Assembly (NCBI GenBank): GCA_017557345.1
Contig: JAFYZR010000009.1
Coordinates: 60,008 to 124,007 of the forward strand
DNA: 64,000 bases
From: Paludibacteraceae bacterium
GTDB taxonomy: Bacteria > Bacteroidota > Bacteroidia > Bacteroidales > Paludibacteraceae
Direction of reading: 5' to 3'
The position numbers and the translations under genes were made by a program. Each line of letters begins with the position of its first letter. Position 1 is the first letter of the stretch. The notes beneath the pieces are model-generated. The model searched no databases. It saw nothing but the letters and a program-made list of their open reading frames with translations, and was not told the DNA's origin. Below are positions 46,713 through 55,857 of this stretch, in pieces.

Positions 46713-49235
46713 ATGCCCCGAACTGTATCAAAATCAAGAAATATGGCTGAAGATCGCCCATTCGAGCGAGCTATCAAAGTCGAAAAATTGAGTGCTTGGG
46801 AAGCAACGAAACGTTTTTTTGAGGACCGCCGGACGCGAATGGTCGCAGGCGTTTTGTTGCTTACACTCGCTGTGATTGCACTTTTGGCGTACGTCAGTTT
46901 CCTATTTACAGGAACTGCTGACCAATCGATCCTCTCTTTGGATCATGCCGGCCGATTGGAAAACCGCGAATTGATCCGTAATCTTCTCGGCTTGCCGGGT
47001 GCAAGATTGGCGCAATTCCTTATCGATGGAACGTTTGGTTTTGTGTCGATTCTGCTCATTTTGATGCTTGGCACGTATGCTTTGCGCCTGATGCATGTTT
47101 TCAAAAATATCCGGGCAATCTTGATTTTCTGTGGCGGCACTTTCTGGGTGATTTGGGGATCTACAGTTCTTGGTTTTGCGCAGCAAATGGTGCATCTCGG
47201 CGTTTTCAGATGGGGTGGCGCTTTTGGTAGCTGGATGGCAAAATGGCTCGAGAGTTATCTCAATATAACGGGTACTATTCTGGTGCTTATTGCCGTTTTG
47301 GCAATATTCTTGATTGTAACCGATCCGCGTTTTATCGATCGATGCAAAGCGTTTGGCTTGTGGGTGGCTGGTTTATTCAAACGCAAACCTAAAACGCCTG
47401 AAACGCCGGCTACGGACATAACGATTGATATTCCTGTGACGAACGATCCGGAAATCGTTAATATTCCCGATAAAACGGACACGGAAGATATTGCGTTAAC
47501 GATCGAACCGGTTAATGAGGAACCGAAACCCGAGGAAATAGAAGAACCGATGGATGGTCCGCTTGGTGATGAGCCGCTTCCGCCTGATATGCCCGAAACG
47601 CAAGATGCGGAATTGGAAATTAAGGATGTCGTGGAAGATGAGTTATATACAAAAGATCCCGACAAAATCCTTGAAAAACTCGGTCCGTACGATCCGCGCA
47701 AGGACTTGGAATTCTATAAGTTCCCGAGTCTCAACTTGCTCAAAGTGTATGACAACGAAGCGGCACCTGTTATCAACGAAGAGGAGCAACGCAGTAATGG
47801 CGCGCGTATTGTAAATACGCTTCGTAATTACGGTATAGAGATTGAATCCATCAAAGCAACGGTCGGTCCGACGGTAACGCTTTATGAAATTGTGCCGAAA
47901 GCAGGAATCCGTGTCGCGCAAATCCAGCGCCTGGAGAATGATATCATGATGTCACTTTCCGCTACGGGAATTCGTATCATCGCGCCCATGCCGGGCAAAG
48001 GAACGATTGGTATCGAGGTACCGAATGAAAATCCGCAAACCGTCTCCATGCACTCTGTTATCGCTTCCAAACGATTCCAGGAAGAGACAAAAATGAAACT
48101 TCCGGTGGCGTATGGACGAACGATTACCAACGAAGTGTTCATGTTCGATCTTGCCAAGACGCCGCACTTACTCGTAGCAGGTGCAACGGGAACAGGTAAA
48201 TCCGTTGCCATTAACGCTATTATCACTTCCCTGCTTTATAAAAAGCATCCGGCAGAGTTGAAACTCGTGATGGTTGATCCGAAGATGGTTGAGTTCGCTC
48301 CGTATAAACCGCTTCTCAAGCATTATCTGGCGGCTATGCCGGATACCGATCCGGAGCAGATCGTTATCACAGATTGCGATCGCGTGATTAATACGCTCAA
48401 TTCGCTCGTTATCGAGATGGAAAATCGTTACAAACTGCTCATGGATGCAGGCGTACGAAATCTCGAAGACTATAATGACAAATTTATCCGTCGCCGCCTG
48501 AATCCGAATAAACTCGTGGCAGATAGTTTGCATCACCAATACTTGCCGTATATCGTTATTATTATCGATGAGTATGGCGATTTTATCATGCAAGCCGGAA
48601 AGCAGGTTGAAACGCCAATCGCGCGTATCACACAAAAAGCGCGTGCCGTAGGTATGCACATGATTTTGGCAACGCAACGTCCGTCAGTTAACATCGTAAC
48701 GGGTGTCATCAAAGCCAATATCCCGACACGAATCGCGCTTCGCACGCAATCGGTTATTGACTCAAGAACGGTATTGGATGCCAAAGGAGCAGAGCAACTC
48801 ATCGGACGTGGTGACTCATTGTACGCAGGAAATGCATCCATCACGCGTGTACAATGTGCTTTCGTTGATACGCCCGAAGTGGATGAAATCGTTAAGCATA
48901 TCTCCAAACAACAGCGTTATTCTGAACCATACCAATTGCCGGAATATGTCGGAGAAGGTGGAGATGGCGATACATTAGCGCCAGGCAGCGTAGATATGAA
49001 GCGTCTGGATCCGATGTTTGCCGATGTTGCCCGTTACGTAGTAACGAAGCAGGAAGGTTCAACCTCACGCTTACAGCGTGCTTTCGAGATTGGTTATAAC
49101 CGGGCAGGCAAATTGAGCGACCAATTGGAAGCGGCGGGTATTGTTGGTCCGAACAAAGGACCGAAAGGACGCGATGTGCTCATTCAGGATCTGGATCAAC
49201 TGGATAAACTGCTTGCGGAACTGGGAGTCATTTAA
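46713..49235 (+). CDS. ftsK: DNA translocase FtsK/SpoIIIE
   Basis: Septum-bound DNA pump that clears chromosomes at division and activates dimer resolution. The 840-aa protein has four N-terminal helices (about residues 46-200), an acidic Pro/Glu-rich linker (about 230-320), the motor domain with Walker A VAGATGTGKSVAINA, Walker B YIVIIIDEYGDF, and a C-terminal gamma winged helix (GSTSRLQRAFEIGYNRAGKL). ATG at 46713 is used; 46743 is an alternative. Followed by lolA-like and trxB genes, an order common in Bacteroidales. Confidence 0.96.
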   Translation: MPRTVSKSRNMAEDRPFERAIKVEKLSAWEATKRFFEDRRTRMVAGVLLLTLAVIALLAYVSFLFTGTADQSILSLDHAGRLENRELIRNLLGLPGARLAQFLIDGTFGFVSILLILMLGTYALRLMHVFKNIRAILIFCGGTFWVIWGSTVLGFAQQMVHLGVFRWGGAFGSWMAKWLESYLNITGTILVLIAVLAIFLIVTDPRFIDRCKAFGLWVAGLFKRKPKTPETPATDITIDIPVTNDPEIVNIPDKTDTEDIALTIEPVNEEPKPEEIEEPMDGPLGDEPLPPDMPETQDAELEIKDVVEDELYTKDPDKILEKLGPYDPRKDLEFYKFPSLNLLKVYDNEAAPVINEEEQRSNGARIVNTLRNYGIEIESIKATVGPTVTLYEIVPKAGIRVAQIQRLENDIMMSLSATGIRIIAPMPGKGTIGIEVPNENPQTVSMHSVIASKRFQEETKMKLPVAYGRTITNEVFMFDLAKTPHLLVAGATGTGKSVAINAIITSLLYKKHPAELKLVMVDPKMVEFAPYKPLLKHYLAAMPDTDPEQIVITDCDRVINTLNSLVIEMENRYKLLMDAGVRNLEDYNDKFIRRRLNPNKLVADSLHHQYLPYIVIIIDEYGDFIMQAGKQVETPIARITQKARAVGMHMILATQRPSVNIVTGVIKANIPTRIALRTQSVIDSRTVLDAKGAEQLIGRGDSLYAGNASITRVQCAFVDTPEVDEIVKHISKQQRYSEPYQLPEYVGEGGDGDTLAPGSVDMKRLDPMFADVARYVVTKQEGSTSRLQRAFEIGYNRAGKLSDQLEAAGIVGPNKGPKGRDVLIQDLDQLDKLLAELGVI

Positions 49236-49262
49236 TGGCATAATATTTGTTAGAATGTGCAT

Positions 49263-49814
49263 ATGCTGTTGGTTATTTTAACGATATTATCGTCATTTTT
49301 GACGAACTTAGAGAACAAAACTCTCCAATCGGATTTTACCGTAACGGTAAGCGAAGAAGTAAATGCTCCGATGAATTATCCGGGCGCAATTGTTATGTCT
49401 GGCGATAAATTCCGTCTGGATATGTTTAATCTGGAGGCTGCGTATGATGGGAAAACGATGTACATGTATTCCGCAGAAACGGATGAACTGACGCTCTCCA
49501 ATCCTACGGAGCAGGAATTGGTGGAAACCAATCCTTTGCTCTATGCAAAGGCACTTGTGCCTGTTTGTAACGTAACTGAGCGAACAAGCAATGAGCAAAC
49601 TATCATTACATTAACGCCCAAAGACCAATCCATTGGAATCAATCGTTTCACTTTGCGCGTACGAACGGCCGATTTAATGCCGCTGTCCGTAGAGATAAAA
49701 GAAGGCAAAAAAACATCTACGCTAAAGATGAAAAATCCGAAGTTCATCACTTCTAAACAGGACTTTGTCCTGACTCCGGAAAAAGATACATACGTAAACG
49801 ACATGCGTTTATAA
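49263..49814 (+). CDS. LolA-like outer-membrane lipoprotein carrier protein
   Basis: A 183-aa protein with a short hydrophobic N-terminus (MLLVILTILSSFL) and the LolA-type open beta-barrel pattern: GAIVMSGDKFRLDMFN, AAYDGKTMYMYSAETDELTL in part, and NRFTLRVRTADLMP. LolA ferries lipoproteins through the periplasm. It is shorter than typical family members (200-220 aa) at the N-terminus; starts at ATG 49263 or GTG 49257. Its place between ftsK and trxB matches the usual LolA-like gene in related genomes. Confidence 0.82.
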   Translation: MLLVILTILSSFLTNLENKTLQSDFTVTVSEEVNAPMNYPGAIVMSGDKFRLDMFNLEAAYDGKTMYMYSAETDELTLSNPTEQELVETNPLLYAKALVPVCNVTERTSNEQTIITLTPKDQSIGINRFTLRVRTADLMPLSVEIKEGKKTSTLKMKNPKFITSKQDFVLTPEKDTYVNDMRL

Positions 49815-49835
49815 ATTATAAATTTAAAATCATAA

Positions 49836-50765
49836 ATGAGAACCAAGTGTTTAATTATAGGAAGCGGACCTGCAGGTTACACAGCGGCTATTTATGCTTC
49901 GCGTGCTAATCTTGCGCCTGTGCTGATTGAAGGACCGCAGTTAGGCGGACAATTGACCACTACCACCGAAGTGGAGAATTTCCCGGGATACCCAGATGGC
50001 GTAGAGCCATTCACGATGATGGACGACTTCCGTCGTCAAGCTGAGCGGTTTGGTACGACTTTCGTCTCAGGTATTGTTACCAAAGTGGATTTCTCCGTTT
50101 CCCCAAAGAAAATAATCGTAGAAGATGAAATAGAATACGAAGCAGATGCAGTTATTATAGCAACGGGCGCGTCTGCCAAATATTTAGGTTTGGAGTCAGA
50201 AAGAACCTACCGCGGACGCGGAGTAAGTGCTTGTGCTACTTGTGATGGCTTCTTCTATCGCAAGAAAACAGTAGCAGTCGTAGGTGGTGGAGATACCGCT
50301 TGTGAAGAAGCAAATTATCTGGCCGGCTTATGTGCGAAGGTGTATATGATCGTACGCAAGAACTATCTTCGCGCGTCCGAAATCATGCAACAAAGAGTCC
50401 TGAATAATCCAAAAATCGAAGTGCTTTTCGAGCATAATACGCTTCAATTGACAGGTGAAGGAAAAGTGCAAGGTGCGGACTTGATTTACCGAAAAGGCGA
50501 ACCGGATGAAGAAATTCGCCATATCGACATCGATGGTTTCTTCTTGGCGATTGGCCATCATCCGAATACCGAACTCTTTAAGGATTATCTTAATCGCGAC
50601 GCTGAAGGATATATCATCGTAGATGGAGATAGCCCGCGAACGAACGTGCCGGGTGTTTTCGCCGCAGGAGATTGCGCAGACCCGCATTACCGACAAGCCG
50701 TTGTGGCTGCCGGTTCCGGAGCAAAAGCCGCTATCGAAGCAGATAAATATATCAAGAGCCTGTAA
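49836..50765 (+). CDS. trxB: thioredoxin-disulfide reductase
   Basis: NADPH-dependent flavoprotein that reduces thioredoxin. The 309-aa protein has FAD motif IIGSGPAGYTAAIYAS, the redox pair in SACATCDGFFY, NADPH motif VAVVGGGDTACEEA and C-terminal FAD block VFAAGDCADPHYRQ. Full length. Its stop codon directly abuts the stop codon of the convergent ubiA-family gene. Confidence 0.97.
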   Translation: MRTKCLIIGSGPAGYTAAIYASRANLAPVLIEGPQLGGQLTTTTEVENFPGYPDGVEPFTMMDDFRRQAERFGTTFVSGIVTKVDFSVSPKKIIVEDEIEYEADAVIIATGASAKYLGLESERTYRGRGVSACATCDGFFYRKKTVAVVGGGDTACEEANYLAGLCAKVYMIVRKNYLRASEIMQQRVLNNPKIEVLFEHNTLQLTGEGKVQGADLIYRKGEPDEEIRHIDIDGFFLAIGHHPNTELFKDYLNRDAEGYIIVDGDSPRTNVPGVFAAGDCADPHYRQAVVAAGSGAKAAIEADKYIKSL

Positions 50766-51725
50766 TCAGAGACCTCTGACAATACAGATACAGTAAAGCA
50801 TGCCCAGCAGCATAGTAAATTTTACTACCTGCTGGCATGTTTTATAATCGGATGGAATCTTCGCTGCCCAAAGAAGCCATAAAATGCTTAGCATAGGAAT
50901 GATAATTCCCAAAGCGATATACCGTGTGCTTAAACTATTCCAATTAGTTGGAAATGGAAGCACATGCCACCATAAATGACCGATGATAGCAAGCGTAAGT
51001 ACGATAAGAAATGTGACAAAAACCTTGGTCCATTTTTCGCCCCAAACGACAGGCATAGAATGACATTCTAATTCCCGATCGCCCATTTGATCTTGCATGT
51101 CTTTGATGATTTCGCGTATCCAGGTAAGCAGAAAAGCAAATAATGCAAATCCGCCTAACCAGGCATATAAATCATGCGGCAGAGAGATATATGGCAAAAT
51201 GGTCTCATAACGCAGTCGTAAGATGGCCATGTTTGCCATGGCAACCAGCAACGGCGTCAAAGCTGCCAGCAAGGCAATAATCAGGTTGCCTACCATAAAC
51301 AACCGCTTATAACTGCTGGAGTAGAACCATAGTAAACCCGGAACGAGAATAAATAAGATGCCGAGCGTCCAACTACGCAAAAGAATAGCAACGATTATTC
51401 CGCAGACGATACCGATACCGCTTAACCAAAGGCTTAGTTGCATAGCAACGGGTTTGCTGATGGAACGCGTCACAATTACTTCGTCCGGTCGGTTGATTCG
51501 ATCAATCTTCACATCGAAATAATCATTAATGACATACCCTCCGGCTGCAATCAAGACAGTGGCTATTATGAGCAACACCAGCACATACCATGGTAATTGC
51601 TCGCCAAAAGCTGCTTTATCCAATATCGGTACGGCAACCCATTTTTCCATAAGCCATACCAACGCGGTGAGGAAGAGCAAATTGCTCCACCTCACCAAAC
51701 GCAGTATGTCTTTAAAAAATTCCAA
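50766..51725 (-). CDS. UbiA-family prenyltransferase
   Basis: A 319-aa polytopic protein with about nine helices. The first Asp-rich motif is NDYFDVKIDRINRPDE; the second, near LTWIREIIKDMQDQMGDRELE (in part), matches D-x-x-D patterns of the family. UbiA members move a prenyl group onto an aromatic or glycerol-phosphate acceptor. The NDYFDVKIDRINRP wording resembles the group annotated as geranylgeranylglycerol-phosphate transferases in Bacteroidota, but menaquinone or other lipid synthesis is possible. The gene follows the amylase pair by 18 bp. Confidence 0.87.
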   Translation of the reverse strand: MEFFKDILRLVRWSNLLFLTALVWLMEKWVAVPILDKAAFGEQLPWYVLVLLIIATVLIAAGGYVINDYFDVKIDRINRPDEVIVTRSISKPVAMQLSLWLSGIGIVCGIIVAILLRSWTLGILFILVPGLLWFYSSSYKRLFMVGNLIIALLAALTPLLVAMANMAILRLRYETILPYISLPHDLYAWLGGFALFAFLLTWIREIIKDMQDQMGDRELECHSMPVVWGEKWTKVFVTFLIVLTLAIIGHLWWHVLPFPTNWNSLSTRYIALGIIIPMLSILWLLWAAKIPSDYKTCQQVVKFTMLLGMLYCICIVRGL

Positions 51726-51743
51726 ATCGCTAATTAGTCAAAA

Positions 51744-52427
51744 TTATTTAATTTTGAGCACTACTCCTTTCCATGCCTCAAGGGTCAGTTCAAATGAACT
51801 ATCGGGAGTAAAATCAAGATTGATTTTGTCTCCTCTTAGCAAGTCCGTAGCCGTTGCTTGAGGTTTCTCGTCCATTCCCAGATAGACGAAAGCATCATTC
51901 GGAATCCGTACTTTGATATCTTGCTCTCGATCATGGAAATTAACAACTACCAACAATGTCTCGCCCTTGACATGCCGCAAAAAAGCAAAATGCTCATGTT
52001 TGTTAAATCCATCTCCTTGTGCATATGTGATATCGTACATATCTCCCTTTTGGATAGCTTTATCATCCCGCACAAGTGTTAGCAGGCGTTGGTAGAAGGC
52101 TCGAATCTCATGCTGTGCTTCCGTCATATGAGCACCATCGAACTTACCTTTGTTTGCCCATGCTTGGATACTCTTCATTCCCCAATAATCGAAGATAGTT
52201 GTCCGTCCGTCGATACCGGAAAAACCTTCCATATCCATACCTCGTTCGCCTAACTCCTGACCGGAATAAATCATCACAGCACATTGGTTGAGAGTGGCAG
52301 CAACAATCATCGCCGGCTCGGCGCAACGACCGCTTCCGCAGAAAAATCCGCTGGCAATTCGTTGCTCGTCATGATTCTCAAGGAAATAGAGCATATGCTT
52401 CAACCGTTCTCCGCCATGCTGCATCAT
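51744..52427 (-). CDS. alpha-amylase family GH13, C-terminal part (split ORF)
   Basis: A 227-aa ORF holding the last part of a GH13 enzyme: MLYFLENHDEQR with the third catalytic Asp, the barrel end (AVMIYSGQELGERGMDM), and the C-terminal beta domain. It begins with an ATG that overlaps the stop of the N-terminal part by 4 bp (ATGA at 52424-52427) in the -1 frame. Alone it cannot be an active enzyme because nucleophile and acid/base are in the other ORF. Either a frameshift inactivated or split the gene, or the two chains are made by coupled translation and assemble. Confidence 0.85.
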   Translation of the reverse strand: MMQHGGERLKHMLYFLENHDEQRIASGFFCGSGRCAEPAMIVAATLNQCAVMIYSGQELGERGMDMEGFSGIDGRTTIFDYWGMKSIQAWANKGKFDGAHMTEAQHEIRAFYQRLLTLVRDDKAIQKGDMYDITYAQGDGFNKHEHFAFLRHVKGETLLVVVNFHDREQDIKVRIPNDAFVYLGMDEKPQATATDLLRGDKINLDFTPDSSFELTLEAWKGVVLKIK

Positions 52428-53383
52428 TGGTTAGTGATGCCTTCTGCTGACCAGCCTTTGCTCATTACTCCGCGCAAATAATCGTACATGCCTACTTTAT
52501 CATACAGATAATCGAATCCTGCAGCTAAATAAGCATCATATTGTTTTGGATCGTAGCATTCTCCGATGAATAGGAATTTCTTATGCTTCTTACGGACAGC
52601 CTCAATGGCCCAAGCGAAAAACTCCACAGGCACCATCTCTGCCATATCTACGCGTACACCGTCAATTCCCTTGTCTGCCCAGAAAAGTAATATATCCCGC
52701 ATCTTAATCCAGGTGCTTGGAATAGGATTGAACTGCTTTTCTCGACCACCGCTATAATAAACACCATAATTCAGTTTGACGGTTTCGTACCAGTCATTCT
52801 GATTAGGATGGCTCTTAAAACAATCGTTGCCCGTCACTTTTGCCGGCATTTCTTCATATCCCATCAAATCTTTATCCATCGAGAATTTCTCTCCGGGCAG
52901 ATAATAGAAATTATTGAGAGGCGAGAATGCCCATTCAGGATGATCTTTTTCACCCAAATCTTCCACGCCGGCAGGTTTACAAACGCTTTTGTATTCACGC
53001 GATACATGGTTGGGCACAAAGTCAATCAGTACATCCAAACCAACTTTATGAGTCCGTTTGACCAGGTCCTCGAACTCTTTCATTCGTTTCGATGTATTCT
53101 TCGCCAAGTCCGGATCTACGTCATAATAATCGGTGATGGCGTAAGGCGAACCTGCTTTGCCTTTGGTGATGGCAGGATTGTTATATTCGGCTGTGGCATG
53201 CCGGATGACTCCGGTGTACCAAACATGCGTAGCACCCAATTCGGCTATCGCTTTGAGTGCACGTTCGTTGATATCTGCAAAACGCCCACAGCCATTCTCT
53301 TCCTTCGATCCGTTGTATTTGCGAGTCTCGTTATAGTTCGCCCATAGTCGAGGAAAGAGTTGGTAGATAATAGGTTTGTTCAT
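52424..53383 (-). CDS. alpha-amylase family GH13, N-terminal part (split ORF)
   Basis: A 319-aa ORF with the first three conserved GH13 regions: DVLIDFVPNHV, GVRVDMAEM (nucleophile Asp) and FLFIGECYDP (acid/base Glu). There is no signal peptide, so it would act in the cytoplasm on maltodextrins or glycogen. The reading frame stops with TGA at 52424-52426 just where the fold should run on to the fourth region, which is encoded in the overlapping next ORF. The ATG at 53383 begins MNKPIIYQLFPRL, 1 bp after the ackA stop. A single missing base would restore one ORF of about 545 aa, a normal family length. Confidence 0.85.
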   Translation of the reverse strand: MNKPIIYQLFPRLWANYNETRKYNGSKEENGCGRFADINERALKAIAELGATHVWYTGVIRHATAEYNNPAITKGKAGSPYAITDYYDVDPDLAKNTSKRMKEFEDLVKRTHKVGLDVLIDFVPNHVSREYKSVCKPAGVEDLGEKDHPEWAFSPLNNFYYLPGEKFSMDKDLMGYEEMPAKVTGNDCFKSHPNQNDWYETVKLNYGVYYSGGREKQFNPIPSTWIKMRDILLFWADKGIDGVRVDMAEMVPVEFFAWAIEAVRKKHKKFLFIGECYDPKQYDAYLAAGFDYLYDKVGMYDYLRGVMSKGWSAEGITNQ

Positions 53384-53384
53384 G

Positions 53385-54575
53385 TCAAATGAGCGCTTCG
53401 GTATCACTTGCAATCATCAATTCCTCGTCTGTCGGGATGAGGCAAACAGTTACTTTAGAGCCTTTCTTAGAAATGATACGCTCTTCGCCGCGAACGTTAT
53501 TGGCTTCCTCGTCTAATTCAACGCCGAGGAATGACAAACCTTTCATCACTTCTGCGCGGATAAACGGATCGTTCTCTCCGATGCCGGCCGTAAAGACAAG
53601 GATGTCAATGCCGTTCATAGCTGCTGCATATGCACCTACGTATTTGATAACGCGGTAGATGAACATTTTACGTGCCAGATCTGCGCGTTTGTTGCCGGCT
53701 TTGATAGCTGCATCTATATCACGTGCATCGCTAGAAACACCACTAACGCCCAGCAAACCGGATTTCTTGTTAACGAGATTATTGAACTCTGCCGTATTCA
53801 AGTGCTCTTTATCCATGATGAAGGTAGCAGCACCTAGATCCAAATCGCCTGCACGAGTTCCCATTACCAGACCTTCAACAGGTGTCAGACCCATGCTGGT
53901 ATCTACACTCTTGCCGTTCAGCACAGCTGCGCAACTGCCGCCGTTGCCGATATGTGCAGTAACGATTTTCTGTTTCTTTGGGTCAACACCCAAGAACTCG
54001 CAAACACGTGCGCTCACGTAACGATGACTCGTTCCATGGAAACCGTAACGACGAATTGCATATTTCTCGTATAACTCATATGGAAGCGCGTACATAAACG
54101 CGTAGTCCGGCATCGTCTGATGGAATGCCGTATCGAAAACGGCTACTTGAGGAACACCCGGCAAAGTCTTCTCAATGGCTTCTATACCCTTCAGGTTAGC
54201 TGGGTTGTGCAGCGGAGCCAAATCGATACATTGTTCGATTTCCTTCTTTACTTCCGGAGTGATAAGAACTGATTTGTTGAATTTCTCGCCGCCATGTACA
54301 ACGCGATGACCGACAGCGTTAATCTCCTTCAAGTCTTTGATACAACCAATCTTGGCATCTACCAGCGTATCCAAAATCAGTTGGATACCGATGGTATGTT
54401 CCGGCATCGATTTCTCAATCTTTACTTTTTCGCCATTAGGCAGTTTGACTAGCAGGAACGAGTCGGGTAGACCGATTTTTTCTACCCCGCCTTGTGCCAT
54501 CACTTTTTTGCTCTCCATCTCAAAGAGCTTGTACTTAATACTACTGCTTCCGCAGTTTAAAACTAAGATTTTCAT
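53385..54575 (-). CDS. ackA: acetate kinase
   Basis: Converts acetyl phosphate and ADP to acetate and ATP. The 396-aa protein has the family signatures VLNCGSSSIKYKLF at the N-terminus and HRVVHGGEKF, then VFDTAFHQTMP and GFHGTSHRYVSARV. Full length. It follows pta by 45 bp on the same strand (pta-ackA order) and is followed directly by the amylase gene, linking carbohydrate breakdown with ATP formation in one transcript. Confidence 0.97.
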   Translation of the reverse strand: MKILVLNCGSSSIKYKLFEMESKKVMAQGGVEKIGLPDSFLLVKLPNGEKVKIEKSMPEHTIGIQLILDTLVDAKIGCIKDLKEINAVGHRVVHGGEKFNKSVLITPEVKKEIEQCIDLAPLHNPANLKGIEAIEKTLPGVPQVAVFDTAFHQTMPDYAFMYALPYELYEKYAIRRYGFHGTSHRYVSARVCEFLGVDPKKQKIVTAHIGNGGSCAAVLNGKSVDTSMGLTPVEGLVMGTRAGDLDLGAATFIMDKEHLNTAEFNNLVNKKSGLLGVSGVSSDARDIDAAIKAGNKRADLARKMFIYRVIKYVGAYAAAMNGIDILVFTAGIGENDPFIRAEVMKGLSFLGVELDEEANNVRGEERIISKKGSKVTVCLIPTDEELMIASDTEALI

Positions 54576-54620
54576 GATATTATTTTAAAACATTACACAT
54601 TATACATTACACATTGCGCT

Positions 54621-55619
54621 TTAGCGCATCGCTTGATTAGCGGTGATGATAACCATCTGCACGATATCTTGCACTTTGCAGCCGCGGCTCAAATCGTTCA
54701 CAGGAGCTGCTATGCCTTGCAAAATCGGACCGATAGCATCTGCTCCGCTGAAACGCTCAACCAGTTTATAACCGATGTTTCCTGCCTGTAGATCCGGGAA
54801 AACCAGCACATTTGCTTTTCCGGCTACCGGGCTGCCCGGAGCTTTTGTTGCTGCTACGCGCTCTACCAATGCTGCATCGGCTTGTAACTCGCCGTCAATC
54901 TGCAAGTCCGGAGCCATCTCTTTCGCCAGACGCGTTGCTTCCGTCACTTTGTCAACCAGCTCATGCTTTGCGCTGCCTTTGGTTGAGAACGACAACATCG
55001 CTACTCGTGGCTCAAAACCGCCAAGGCTGCGGGCTGTTTCTGCGGTGGAAATGGCTATTTCCGCCAATTGTTTTGCATCGGGATTCGGATTAACTGCGCA
55101 GTCAGCAAACACCAAGAATCCGTTCTCGCCCAGTTGCTTGGCAGGAGTGAACATCAGGAAAGCACCACTTACAATGGAGCATCCCGGACGGGTTTTTAGG
55201 ATTTGGAATGCCGGACGAATCGTATCGGCTGTCGTGCCGCGAGCTCCTGCCAATTCGCCATCTGCGTCTCCGTTTTTAATCATTAGGCAACCTAAATAAA
55301 GCGGATCTTGCGCTTTCTTGGCGGCCTCTTCTTCGGTCATGCCTTTTGCTTTGCGCAATTCAAAGAGCAGGTTCGCATAAACCGGCATCTTCGGATCGCT
55401 CAGCGGATCAATAATTTTTGCTTCTCCGATATGTTCGTAACCTTTCTCGGCCGCCATGGCTTTAATTTTCTCGGGATTGCCGATTAAAATAAGTTGCGCA
55501 ATCTTATCTCGCAATAAGATATTGGCAGCTTCAAGGGTACGTGGTTCATCGCCTTCCGGCAAAACAATGCGCTGTGGATTTGCCTTCGCACGCGCAATCA
55601 TTTGTTCTAAAATATCCAT
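54621..55619 (-). CDS. pta: phosphate acetyltransferase
   Basis: Transfers the acetyl group from CoA to phosphate. The 332-aa protein is the short form without the DRTGG domain: [50 protein letters not shown]. First gene of pta-ackA with a promoter about 100 bp upstream; the leader between contains a repeat copy. Confidence 0.97.
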   Translation of the reverse strand: MDILEQMIARAKANPQRIVLPEGDEPRTLEAANILLRDKIAQLILIGNPEKIKAMAAEKGYEHIGEAKIIDPLSDPKMPVYANLLFELRKAKGMTEEEAAKKAQDPLYLGCLMIKNGDADGELAGARGTTADTIRPAFQILKTRPGCSIVSGAFLMFTPAKQLGENGFLVFADCAVNPNPDAKQLAEIAISTAETARSLGGFEPRVAMLSFSTKGSAKHELVDKVTEATRLAKEMAPDLQIDGELQADAALVERVAATKAPGSPVAGKANVLVFPDLQAGNIGYKLVERFSGADAIGPILQGIAAPVNDLSRGCKVQDIVQMVIITANQAMR

Positions 55620-55639
55620 ATTCGTGTGTGATTAATTTT

Positions 55640-55690
55640 TCGGTGGGTAATCGGTATTATGTCGGTATTATGTCGAGGTTTTATCGGAAG
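55640..55690 (-). repeat. intergenic repeat copy in the pta leader
   Basis: TCGGTGGGTAATCGG, TATTATGTCGG, TATTATGTCGAGG and TTTTATCGG: reverse orientation, like the copy at 4.5 kb, with the same GGGTAATCGG lead. Confidence 0.78.
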
Positions 55691-55716
55691 ATAGTCACTC
55701 CAACTTATAGCGACTG

Positions 55717-55748
55717 CAAAGATACAAAAAAAAATCCATATACGCAAT
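55717..55748 (-). promoter_or_regulatory. promoter of pta-ackA
   Basis: Minus strand TATCTTTG at 55724-55717 with ATTG (one mismatch) 20 nt upstream at 55748-55745. Confidence 0.7.
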
Positions 55749-55783
55749 AGTTTTGGAAAAATTTATATTTTTTTTCAAAAATA

Positions 55784-55815
55784 TTTGGTCATATCAGAAA
55801 AAAGTTGTACCTTTG
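55784..55815 (+). promoter_or_regulatory. promoter of the OmpA-family gene
   Basis: TTTG at 55784-55787 and TACCTTTG at 55808-55815, gap 20 nt; 42 bp before the ATG. Confidence 0.85.
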
Positions 55816-55857
55816 CACCCTGAATTGTGATTTTTTGAACAAACAATCTCTTCTGGC

